Below, one piece after another: positions 23,225 through 32,929 of a DNA stretch of 64,000 nucleotides. Each line of letters opens with the position of its first letter. Within the stretch, counting starts at the first letter, position 1. This DNA is from Armillaria gallica (taxonomy: Eukaryota; Basidiomycota; Agaricomycetes; Agaricales; Physalacriaceae): NCBI GenBank assembly GCA_037576215.1, contig JBANDB010000014.1:620001-684000 (forward strand), in the 5' to 3' direction. Under the pieces are notes generated by a model that was given only the letters and a program-made list of their open reading frames with translations, ran no database searches and had not been told where the DNA came from. Made by a program: the position numbers and the translations under genes.

Positions 23225-26200
23225 TTAAATGGGAAGCGCCGACGGATACACAGACACAGTCTGAGAGTTTGGTAGAGATACGCCACCAATATGGTTTCCA
23301 ACCATATTATGGCGTGCGTCTGCTCGCCGTGAATGAGCGAGCAGAGATTGTGTCGTCATCATAACATCGACTTCGTTGGAGCCATGTCCTGCCATTTTCA
23401 CCGCTACAGCAAGAGCGCCTTGCACTCCATCTGACATATCACTGACAGAAGCCGACTGGATGGCCATGGCATCCGTGGGGATCATGCCAGCAGCTGCAGC
23501 CATAGGAGCGACAGCCGTTTGTGCGGCTTCGGCTACAATCTGCGCGGCTGCCCGAGCCAAGCGTTGAGTGTCAGAATGAGTCGGCCCTGTCATGGCTTTG
23601 TCGTACGCATTCATTGTGTGCTCGAGAACGCGCTGCTGCTTCACAAGGTCACCCAAGTCCTGTTGCTTTGAAGGAGGGCTGGAACGTTGCATCTGCGTTG
23701 TTTCCTCGGCCACACGCTGCGCAACGTTTTGAAGCACGGTGACAACACGTGCTGGAGTGTCGTCTGATCCGCTGGTGTTTGTACGTGCGGAAACACTGGA
23801 GATAATTGTTATTATGACGTGAAAGCTCTGGCACGAGAAGTGCACATACCGTTGACCAGCCATGCCTAGGTCATTTACGCCGGACATATCATGAACGATC
23901 GATGAACGTCCAAATGATGAGGACTCGACCGAGGCCACTGGAGCAATATTCAAAGTAAATCTATGTGACAGATGTCCCTCTTGACCGTCCACGTTGAACT
24001 ATAGCCACCGTATAATCAGCAAGTAACAGCGTCAAATTAAGGAGAGCTTACGGTTGCATTGACAGTGACTTCACAACTCTGAGCGTCAGGAGGTGGAATT
24101 CCGCTTAGTGTATCGTCCTTCCATGATAGCCAAGAAGGGAGGTACGGGGAGCTGTAATGTACGGGAACATTCTGCCAAGATGCTTGAGGATCCCATACTC
24201 TCGGTGTCCACTGCCAGCGTAGACCGCAATATGCGACACTGGGAGGCGTACCCGCCAGTTTGCGGTAGAATGGGCGGAATTCCCATCTCCCATCTCCCAT
24301 CTTCTTCGCCTCAACGTTCCAAATGTGGTTCCCTTTAGACTTAGCTTTTTTCCCATCCTCGTTAAAGCGCAATATATGGGGTTGCCGCCAAAGGTAGTTT
24401 CGTACCTGACGGAAGCATCATTAGTCCGCAATGAACAACTCGAATAAAGTGACACTAACTTTTTTCATCGGTATTTTGTCTTCGGGATATCCTTGCCTCG
24501 CCAACTATGCCGGATTCAATATAATAATCATACAAGGAAATTTGCGGAACTCACCTCATCCAAGAACGCCGAAGTGAAGGCCTGGATGCGGAACTTAAAT
24601 GGTCGGAAATCAGGCGATTCATCTAGCCGCTGCATTTTCTTCGCCATGAGAGTTTGATGGATTGCTTCACCTTTCGAATCAGTAGCGTCAACTGAAAATA
24701 GCAGTCAATAGCGAACGAGCCACGCCAATTTCAAACAAACTTACGATTAGAGCATATCCTATTCAGGTATTCGAAAAAATGCGGTCAACCTCGGAACGAT
24801 ACTCCTGAGGGACGTCTGATGATGTTGTGTGATCTGGTGATGTCTGCAAAGGAAACTGTTTAGTTGTCAGAATTTGAAATCCGGAGAGAAGGCCAACCAA
24901 ATGATGACTATTGCTCGGGGGAGATTCTTCACTGTCATCATCATCGCCATCTTCGTCTTCAGGTGCATCATCATATAATTCCCGAGTATGGGACTCATGA
25001 GAACCCCGTCGAGCGAAATGCGAAGTCGTCGGCAGAGAACTGTCATAACTGTTGCCCGACCGTTTCAAAGGAGGCAAAACGGGAAAAGCATCCTGGGACG
25101 AGGCAATAGGCCATGTATCACCACCGAAGTGCTTCGCATAATCAAAGGAAGGGAAGGGAGTACCATACGCGCCGCCAATTGAGCCAGAGCGGGTCATCCG
25201 ACCGACGGGGGCACTGGCACCGGGATACGGAGGTACCCTCGGAATGCCGGCATCACCCGCGGGTGTACCAAGACCGCCGATAGCACTCGCAGACAAAGAA
25301 TGTGAGTGTCGCGTCGTCACGACACTTTCTGACCACGATGTACGGTGGGGAGGCAAGGTCGGTTGAGTGGGGCTGCTCAAGAACAGATCCCCGGAACCTG
25401 TATACACATTATAGTTTGGTGGTAAGGGCTGCTGTTTCCCTGCAGTGAACGTGAAGGGCGGGGATGCTGGCCGAGACGGTGGGGGAGACTGGGGAAGGCT
25501 GTTGACGTGGTAAGGAAGGGAAGCCGATGGTGTAGTGAACAGAGGAGTGTTGTCTTGCGGCTCGGCCTTGAGACTCTTGACAGGCCGTTCCTCTTCCAGA
25601 GTGGAGGCACACCGTTTGCGCCGTTCCTCTGCGCCAACCAATGACGGTAATAATGGCGAAGAAATTGGGAATGAAACGACCGGATCGCCGCTGGACGGTA
25701 ATGATGGTGGCGGAGAAAAGTAGTCGACTTTAGTTTCGTTACCATACGGCGTTCCGAGCTTCGAATCCGACAAAGAAACGTCAGTGAGACTAGAGATCAA
25801 GTCTGACACGACCGAAAGCTTGTTTCGAAGGCCTTCGAGAAGTGTATGTGCGCGTTGGGGCTGCAGCATCCTGCAAGCTTGACCCGCCGTTTCGGCGTTA
25901 TGGGCAATCCTGTAAGCGTTTGGATCAATCCAAGATGACAAATCGAAAAAATGGAGAAAGACGCACTCATGTAACATGCTTTCGGCAAGCAATGAACTGT
26001 TCTTGTTTGCAGAGGGGAACAGATCGATGGAGGGTTGGTGAGTAGCTAAGTTCATCATAACGCTGGGAGCAAAAGAGCCAATGGTGTTTGCACGACTTCG
26101 AGCCGGCGTTACTGGCTCAAGAGCAGACTGTAGAGAGGATGTGGGGGTCGCACTGAAGCCAGGAGCAGTGGTATGTATACGGGGAGGTGTCCGGGCGTGA

Positions 26201-26583
26201 GTAGGAGGAGAAAGGGAAGGCGCATGAGAGCCAGCGCTGCCCGCTACAGGCATGTCGTTTTCAAAGTTGGAGGTAGGAACGTACAGTGAACATCCGGATG
26301 CAAAATCTGAAATGGTACTCGAAGTGGAATGAATGACAGCTGAAGGGTCGATAGCATCCGGTTCCAAATATGCAGGCGGAGAAAGATTGGGTTGATTTGT
26401 TGACACGTGCAGAGAGCCATTGAGCTCCGCTTCATTGGGAAAGACTGCAGGAGAGTCTGGTATGAGGCGAGAAGAAGAGCTGTGCCCGGCAGCAGGCAAG
26501 ATAGTTCCGGATATGGCTGGCACGAACTCGGGCGAACCATCGGACGAAGGCGGCAGTGATACTGTCGTGTCCATTGGGCTCAT
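23225..26583 (-). CDS. Uncharacterised fungal protein: long disordered N-terminus, conserved C-terminal half with Ig-like segment
   Basis: The first in-frame ATG is 26581-26583, though splicing from further upstream is possible. The first 580 or so residues are Ser/Pro/Thr-rich and low in complexity, with an acidic D/E run near 24930-24960. The conserved part starts with Q-E-Y-R-S-E-V-D-R-I-F. It continues after introns with M-A-K-K-M-Q-R-L-D-E-S-P-D-F-R-P, Y-L-W-R-Q-P-H-I-L-R-F and W-L-S-W-K-D-D-T-L-S-G-I-P-P, the last resembling a cadherin/Ig-like beta-sandwich. The tail is alanine-rich and helical, ending S-A-L-P-I. The layout suggests a nuclear or regulatory protein, but I cannot name it. 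The frame breaks at a run of six T (24774-24779 on the plus strand, A residues), where seven would keep it open. Confidence 0.75.
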
Positions 26584-27724
26584 GTTGGAACTGAGAGCTG
26601 CAATATACGGGCCGAAACTCCGACTGGGTAAAGCGTAGGAAACCGGTGGCACTGGTTGTTAATGGACGTGTTACCGACAGGATGTGGCTACCGGTAGAAT
26701 TTCTCGTGACTGCAAGGCCGTAAGGAATATCAGAGGGATTGGTGTTGTTTCCCTGGCGTCGCCTGGGCAGCTACAACGGTCCCGCAAAAAAGCAATGGCC
26801 AGAGGATTGTCCAGCGCGAAACGACGTAGTAATCAGTGCGCGAAGACGGGGTAAGGACTACGCCAGCGGTCGAAGGCAAATTTAAAGGAGAAGAGGATGG
26901 TGATGGTTGGAAAGCAAGTAGGCAAGGAAAGGCGACAGCGGCGTTACAGTGTGAAGGAAGCGCAAAGGAAGGAGAGAGATGAAGGTAAAATCCAAAAGGT
27001 CCGTCGCAAGCTGCCTTCGCAATTGCAAAGTCGCCTCTTGTCACGTGCTCCCGGCGGGGAGTGGATTGCCTATTCCGAGTAGTCGTCGGGCTCTTTTTCG
27101 CTCAATTGTTACACATTCATTCCTGTACAGCATTTCTATCTCAAACATGCTCTTAGAAGAACGATCTGCTGTATCAATCATAGTTCGAGCCTGCATGTAC
27201 AGCATTGCCTCTAGATGTGATATCCGAAAATGGGCAAATATTATTGCAGGTTCTTGCCGCGGTACTATGACTCTCCCGGAAACATTCGCGGAGATAAAAT
27301 GCTTTACATGTGCGCAGGGATCAGCGAAGCAGAAACGAACGCTTGAAATGAACCGGGTGTGAATTTCACCCCATCCAATAGAATGAATGTTTGATGCCAG
27401 GGACAGCCTAACTCGGTGCCTTCGGGTCATTCTTGCGGCAACAGCACTTGTAAGTACATAGAGTGGCTGACCCCACCGGCGACTCTAATCAAAACGTTAG
27501 ATCGGAACGGCAAAACAATCTGATCCTTCTTAAGACAACATAAGATATATGCTTTACTTCGGAGTATCACAACGAGGTACAGCAACATCCTGAAGGGTAC
27601 ATACGGAACTTCAATCATATCGACTTCTCCTAGGGCTACGTGATCTTGCCCGATCGCGTCTGCGGTCACTACGCAATATAACACACCGATCAATAATGGA
27701 GGCAACGAGATTCAATTTCATAAC
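26584..27724. other. Upstream region of the 23-26 kb gene and 3' side of LUC7
   Basis: About 1.1 kb. The first 450 bases contain a minus-strand open frame (26730-27044) with a hydrophobic run R-W-T-I-L-W-P-L-L-F-C-G-T-V-V-A. This could be an upstream exon encoding a signal or membrane segment if spliced to the next gene, but I could not join the frames convincingly. The rest (27050-27724) should include the LUC7 3' untranslated region. No separate gene is supported. Confidence 0.4.
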
Positions 27725-28937
27725 TTACTCGTAGCGCGACGATGAGTGTCGGTCACCATATCCACGATCCCTGTCCCGGTCACGATACTCATCGCCCCCG
27801 CGAGAGGCACGATAATCTCCGCCAGAGCGTCCAGACGCTGCACCAGGCGGTCCATTGACGCCCGACGCAGGTGCTGATGAGGGTGGCGCAGCTTTGCGCT
27901 TCTCTCGTTCTTCACGGAACTTGGCTAACATGTTTCGCAACTCGTGGTAACCTAAATGCATCTACACAAGGCGCGTAAACACGAAGCTTGACTGTGCGAT
28001 CCTGGGAGAGACTTACTTTACCACCAAAGTGATCTGCGAGTCGACGATCGGAATCAAGTACGGAAAGGTATGCGCCGCAGACATCACAAACCCGCAGCTT
28101 TTGGTGACCAGAAGCACCAGAGGTGTCCGTCAGTTGTTGCAACTCCCTCTATAAATATCTTTGAGTCCACTACATCCTGGGATGATCATCAAGCGACGTA
28201 CCTCTTTTTCGCCCTTTTCACTTTTCAGCGCTTCTATGGCTTGCATTTCACGCATGGATTCATCAACCTGGCCTTGTTCCCCTATAAATGTAGCGATGTC
28301 AAGCTTGCGGAACTTCGGAATACAAGGCAGACTTACCAAGCGTCTCAATTTTCTCCGTTCCTCCTTGTATGGCCAATTCGATTTCAGCAATTTCCTTCAT
28401 CTAGAACACATTGGGACTCAGAAAGATCTAGAGAGCGCGAAATTTGATGCCATACCAGGTTCGTCGTCTTTGCATTCTCTTCTGGCGTCTTTTCCAACCT
28501 CCGATGTGCAGCTCGAATTCTCCGGTCGCATTCATCAACGAAAGCGAATATGTTCGACTCGTACTCCATCTGGAACCTATTGAATATAGGGTCGTTGGGA
28601 TTCGCTTCTTTGGCCGCATTGTACTCGGTTTTGAGCCGCTCCGTGTGCGACTTGGGGCAGGCTCCCAGGTCCATTTTCTGGTTTCGCCTGTTACAAACAA
28701 TGAAATCAGAGTCTCATGACAGCAGACATACAGTATTTGTGAAAAGGGCATGAGGACATGTCCCACAGAGGAAATTCCTGCACACTTTATCATCCGACCA
28801 GACGAGGTTGGCGTTTGCGACACCCATAGCTTCTGGACCCATCATTTGCTGTAACAGTATTAAGCATATACCCAGCTATTGTATAGAAGAATACGCACCT
28901 CCAAGAGCTTGCGCTGCATTTCAGCTAACCGACCCAT
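27725..28937 (-). CDS. LUC7: U1 snRNP splicing factor LUC7
   Basis: Component of the U1 snRNP that stabilises pairing with 5' splice sites. The start (28935-28937) gives M-G-R-L-A-E-M-Q-R-K-L-L-E-Q-M-M-G. A first CCCH-type zinc finger follows: V-C-R-N-F-L-C-G-T-C-P-H-A-L-F...D-L-G-A-C-P-K-S-H. A central coiled coil carries R-R-L-E-K-T-P-E-E. The second zinc finger is C2H2-type: V-C-D-V-C-G-A-Y-L-S...D-R-R-L-A-D-H-F-G-G-K...H-L-G-Y-H. The C-terminus is rich in Arg, Asp and Ser, an RS/RD-like tail ending S-S-R-Y-E before TAA. All family features are present and uninterrupted across its introns. Confidence 0.95.
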
Positions 28938-30106
28938 GTTGTTTCACGCCGAGAGCAATATCGTTGGGCCAACGAGATGAACGTCGAGAGCAAGAATATT
29001 TGTTGATCAATACCTTCAGAAGTAAACAAAGCGACCACATCACCAGGGATGATATCAACCCGGATAGCTATATCAGGAAACACTCCGCTGACGACGATAT
29101 TTCTTCGAAAACGAATTACCGAGATCAACTACCGTGCGACGGCATGGCCGCCTATACTTACTCCAGAGATATTAATACGTATGGGCGCAGCGGCCCTTCG
29201 GTATGGCCTTGTCGGCTTATTGCGAACACATTTCATGAATAACGTTGCAACTATCGGAACCAAAGAGGCTCGAAGAGCTCCCATGTGTACTTGCGTGTAC
29301 ACGACTCGCCTGAGCGGCCCGCATGATGGAAAAGAAGGAATGCTTTGTGTCGCAATTTGGTATTTTCAAGCGAGTCCGACAGTACCTTATCTCTAGACTG
29401 AATCAAATCCACGGTTCACGGAATTCTCGAGTATCTGCCAAACTCTGTTTCTCAGTTGGTGCACATTCTCTATCCCGATGATCGAATGGGAATCCTTGTA
29501 CTTACTCTGTCTGCATGTCGGAATGTGGTGGCTTATGAATTACAGTTTTCTATTGACATTTTGATGTCCTAATCGAAAGTGCTCGGATAGTGCGCGGGGC
29601 GTGTACACTACACGTCATTGTTGACGCTAAAAGCCTACATACGTTTCTGGGTCTAGAGGTATCAGAGACATAGATCCAACAACCGGAGATCTATCAATAA
29701 CTCAACGGGAGCGGCGTAAATATCTTTCCCAGATATTCGGTACAACGAACGGGTCGCTATGAAACATATGAAGGCCACTTGACGAGGAACAGTCATTCGA
29801 AGGTATTCTCAACTTGCGATCTCCGGGAAACGGCAGCCATTTCGAACCGAATATTGTGTACTAAAAGTTCCCCGTGGAGAATGAAGACGAAGATATGCTG
29901 CCAATCAGTATTCTGTGGAAATAGAATGGAAATATACACATCGCGAACGCCGGATTTTCAACCGACTGATCGAAACGATACAATACATGCTATTTGCGGC
30001 TATGAAGAGGCCAATGAATCCGATTCTGAACGGCCTAATCAATTTCAACGAATGAAGCATCGCATATGGCAATGTCCGCTCTCAAGACGATACACAGAGT
30101 AAAGCC
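28938..30106. other. Gene-poor stretch between LUC7 and XAP5
   Basis: About 1.17 kb between two minus-strand genes. A minus-strand open frame ending inside the LUC7 leader (28925-29128) reads R-F-R-R-N-I-V-V-S-G-V-F-P-D-I-A and looks protein-like, but a stop precedes it and I can match it to no family. A plus-strand frame (29049-29396) overlaps it. I treat both as unproven. The remainder, 29400-30100, shows nothing recognisable. Confidence 0.4.
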
Positions 30107-31376
30107 TTAGGCAATAGTGTATTTTCCGTAATTCTTTTCCGGATCAAATACCTGAGAGGATTCAGCATGATAACTGACGGGGTGGAAGTAAGATCACGCA
30201 CCTCCCATCGCGACGCAGGGAAGATGTGTTTGTTCCGCTGATAATAACTTCTTTCGACAACTTTCCCAGCATGCGATTCGTCCTTCTCCTTGGTAGCATC
30301 GGCCAGAAGACGAACGTCGTCGTGAATGTCGAAGTTAAACAGAGGTCCTGACTTGCCCCGCGCCTTGTTGATGATGAAATCATAGAAGGTATAATGCTGC
30401 GGTAACAATGCATGTGAATAGAAGTGCAGAATATAGAAACGACGCAAACCTGGGGTATTATAAGATCCTCCTGGGAGAAATAGTAAGGAAGCGCGACACT
30501 ACTGGTAAGTTGAATAACCTACCTTGACATACATAAGATTATCAACGCTAACCCCACGCAGTTCGGAATGTTGAGAGCGACACTTCTCTAGGAAAGTAGC
30601 AATATCATCGCCTTTCTTGCACTGAAAAGAACAACGTTAATCCAGGGAAGACTAAGGCGAGAGGGCAACGTACAGTGACGCTCTTTCTATGTCCGCTACC
30701 ATCCCAGTAAGAATAGGTCACTTCAATATCCTCCTGCTTAATTTCCTCCTGGCGTCGAAGCCACTCCTGCCTCAAGCGCTCACGCTCCCTTCTCTCAGCC
30801 TCTTCTCGTTCCCTGTCAGGAAGGAATGAGGTATCGACATTGGGGTTTTTGCGGAACTTGCTGCGTTTAGCAGGCGGACCATCTTCGCCGTTGCTATCCT
30901 TGTCCTTGGTGGCACCAGAGCTATCCAGGCCTGAATCGCCATCTCCGGTCTCGTCGTCCATGGCAAAAGAGAGGGTAGCTTTGGCGGCTTTCTTCCTTTT
31001 CTTCACTTTCTTTGTTTCCTCTCTAAACAGATTCTCCACAATCTATAAGCCATCTGGACTCGTTCCAAAGAAAAGAAAGAGTAGAGTGAACAAAGACATA
31101 CTTTAGCTCGCTTGTTTTCGCTGCCTCCCTAGCTTTCGCTTCCTCTAACTCTTTTCTCTTTTGCTGGAACTCTTCCAAATGAACAAGACCAACGGTATTG
31201 TGCTTGAGAGTATCTTCCATGGAATCATGCTGTCCAACGAAACGATTAGCAGAAGGGCGAGCCTTTTCGGTTTCGTTAATGAGATTTTTCTTCTGCCGTT
31301 CGAAGTCCTCTCGCATTTGGTCTCGTTGCTTAACGAGAGCATCTTCGCGACGGCCCTCTGCTTTGCTTGAGGCCAT
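30107..31376 (-). CDS. XAP5/FAM50-family nuclear protein
   Basis: Conserved eukaryotic nuclear protein (human FAM50A, plant XCT) linked to spliceosome function and chromatin. The start (31374-31376) is followed by a charged helical region containing [13 protein letters not shown]. The middle has a lysine-rich segment, S-F-A-M-D-D-E near 30950, and the conserved [17 protein letters not shown]. The XAP5 domain follows: [15 protein letters not shown], then [40 protein letters not shown], and F-P-A-S-R-W-E-V. It ends Y-G-K-Y-T-I-A before TAA. The domain is complete. Its start codon lies 91 bases from that of uS13m. Confidence 0.95.
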
Positions 31377-31467
31377 GGTTCGTGTCGATGGTCGTTGCTG
31401 CTGGCGGAGAGTGAAAAATGATCCGCCGTGTCCCGTGACCCTGCACGTCTTTCCTTCAGCCCGTGCG
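31377..31467. promoter_or_regulatory. Very short bidirectional promoter, XAP5 / uS13m
   Basis: Only 91 bases separate the opposite start codons of XAP5 and the mitochondrial ribosomal gene, so both transcripts must initiate in or near this interval. It is GC-rich without a TATA box, as is common for housekeeping promoters. Confidence 0.6.
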
Positions 31468-32069
31468 ATGGTGCATATTTTGGGTATCAAGCTCAACGAC
31501 GCCCATCGTGCCAGGGTGCGTTCAATTTTCTGGCATATATTCGCAATCCAATCTGACTTTTCTAGTTTGCCCTGACGAAAATCTATGGCGTCGGCCACGA
31601 CATTGCCCATCGCCTCTGTGCGAGATTCCAAATCCACGACCAAATGAAAATTGGCGACCTTACTCCCTTCCAAGTCACGTCTCTGGCATCATTTCTATCG
31701 TCACCACATACTGCCCCTCCAGTGCCTCATTATCCGCTAGCCTCGCCTGGCTTTGCCCCCCCACCGACATCGACAACCCTGCAGACCCTGCAAGCCGAGT
31801 TCAAGGCCAGGAGAGAGCAGCAGCCAGCCAAACAACGGTACTGGGCGGAGAGGTACGGGAAAGTGCGAGAGGAGCCACGGGATCCACTCAACAGCTTGAA
31901 GATTGAGTCGGAGCTGAGGAGGGAGATCAGAGAAAACATACAGCATCACAGGATGATTGGTAGCTGGGTTGGAAAGAGACACGCGATGCGGCTGCCGGTT
32001 AGAGGCCAGAGGACCAAGTCGAATGCGAAGAACGCGAAGAAACTTAACCACATTGGCCGTTACTCATAA
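31468..32069 (+). CDS. Mitochondrial ribosomal protein uS13m (S13)
   Basis: Small-subunit protein of the mitochondrial ribosome, located in the head. The start at 31468 gives M-V-H-I-L-G-I-K-L-N-D. One intron of about 50 bases (GTGCGT...TCTAG) is removed, after which the frame reads L-T-K-I-Y-G-V-G-H-D-I-A-H-R-L-C, the S13 helix-two-turn-helix. The C-terminal part carries I-Q-H-H-R-M-I-G-S-W-V-G-K-R-H and L-P-V-R-G-Q-R-T-K-S-N-A-K, the universal S13 signature. It ends with H-I-G-R-Y-S before TAA. Compared with bacterial S13 there is a proline-rich insert in the middle, as usual for fungal mitochondrial versions. The 3' end faces BET3 with 64 bases between. Confidence 0.93.
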
Positions 32070-32133
32070 AATATTCTCTGCGTTCATTATACATAAATTA
32101 TGGCCCAAAGTAAACGCTATCGTACAAGGCAAG

Positions 32134-32929
32134 TTAATCATCGCCAACGGGAACCTCTTCTTCCAAATATTTTATTAGCTTCACCCGAATCTCGGTCGTC
32201 TCGTCGCCCCGTAGCACGTCGGATATGAATTCTGCCTGTACTTGCATCTGCACCTGCAAGGGTATTGTCCAGCAAAGGCAGCGTATAGAAGGCTTCAGTT
32301 ACTCACCATTTCTAGAGCTCCGCGAATAACACCACACAGCACATTACTGAACCAGAGACCGCCTTCGAGGACTTCTTCTGGGAGCTCAACGAACTCGGCC
32401 AGAGGGTTCTCGTCCAGAGCTAGTGTGAAATACGCTCCCGATGATCCTGGTACGGAGTCAACGCTATTCGGACGCCCCGGTGACGATGGGGGGGCAACAG
32501 TGCCATGTGTGACGGATGGTGAAACGTTGAGGAACGACTTGAAGCCGACCTAATAGTAGGAGAAGAGAAGCGATCAGCGACGACCCCCTCAGCATTCACA
32601 GCGCAGTCTACGCACCTTTGCAACGACCTCCCCAACCTCCCGAAAGTCTGAACACCGCCCCAAACTACTTTTCGCCAGGAAATCTTCTATCAACCGTGTA
32701 CCGATGTTGTACCCCATCTTCTCTAGCTGTTTGTTCACCTCGCCGTAGTCTTCATAATCTTGTATTAGCTGGACGACCAGTGCACCGTAAGTCAGCGCGA
32801 AAAGCTCTGCATTCTGAGGTAATGAGCATAATAGAAGTTTCAAATAGTGAAATCACTTACCACTTTTTCTGAGCGGCCCTTCCACAAATCCTCTCCGATC
32901 CCCTTGTACTGTTTGCTCGTCGTGGCCAT
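32134..32929 (-). CDS. BET3: TRAPP complex core subunit BET3 (TRAPPC3)
   Basis: Core subunit of the TRAPP tethering complexes, part of the exchange factor for Ypt1/Rab1 in ER-to-Golgi traffic. The start (32927-32929) gives [16 protein letters not shown]. The conserved [28 protein letters not shown] and R-L-I-E-D-F-L-A-K follow. The G-R-C motif carries the cysteine that is palmitoylated in BET3. An insert rich in Ser/Gly/Pro sits at about 32430-32520. The C-terminal [10 protein letters not shown] and [15 protein letters not shown] are complete, ending G-D-D before TAA. Length and order match the family. Confidence 0.94.
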
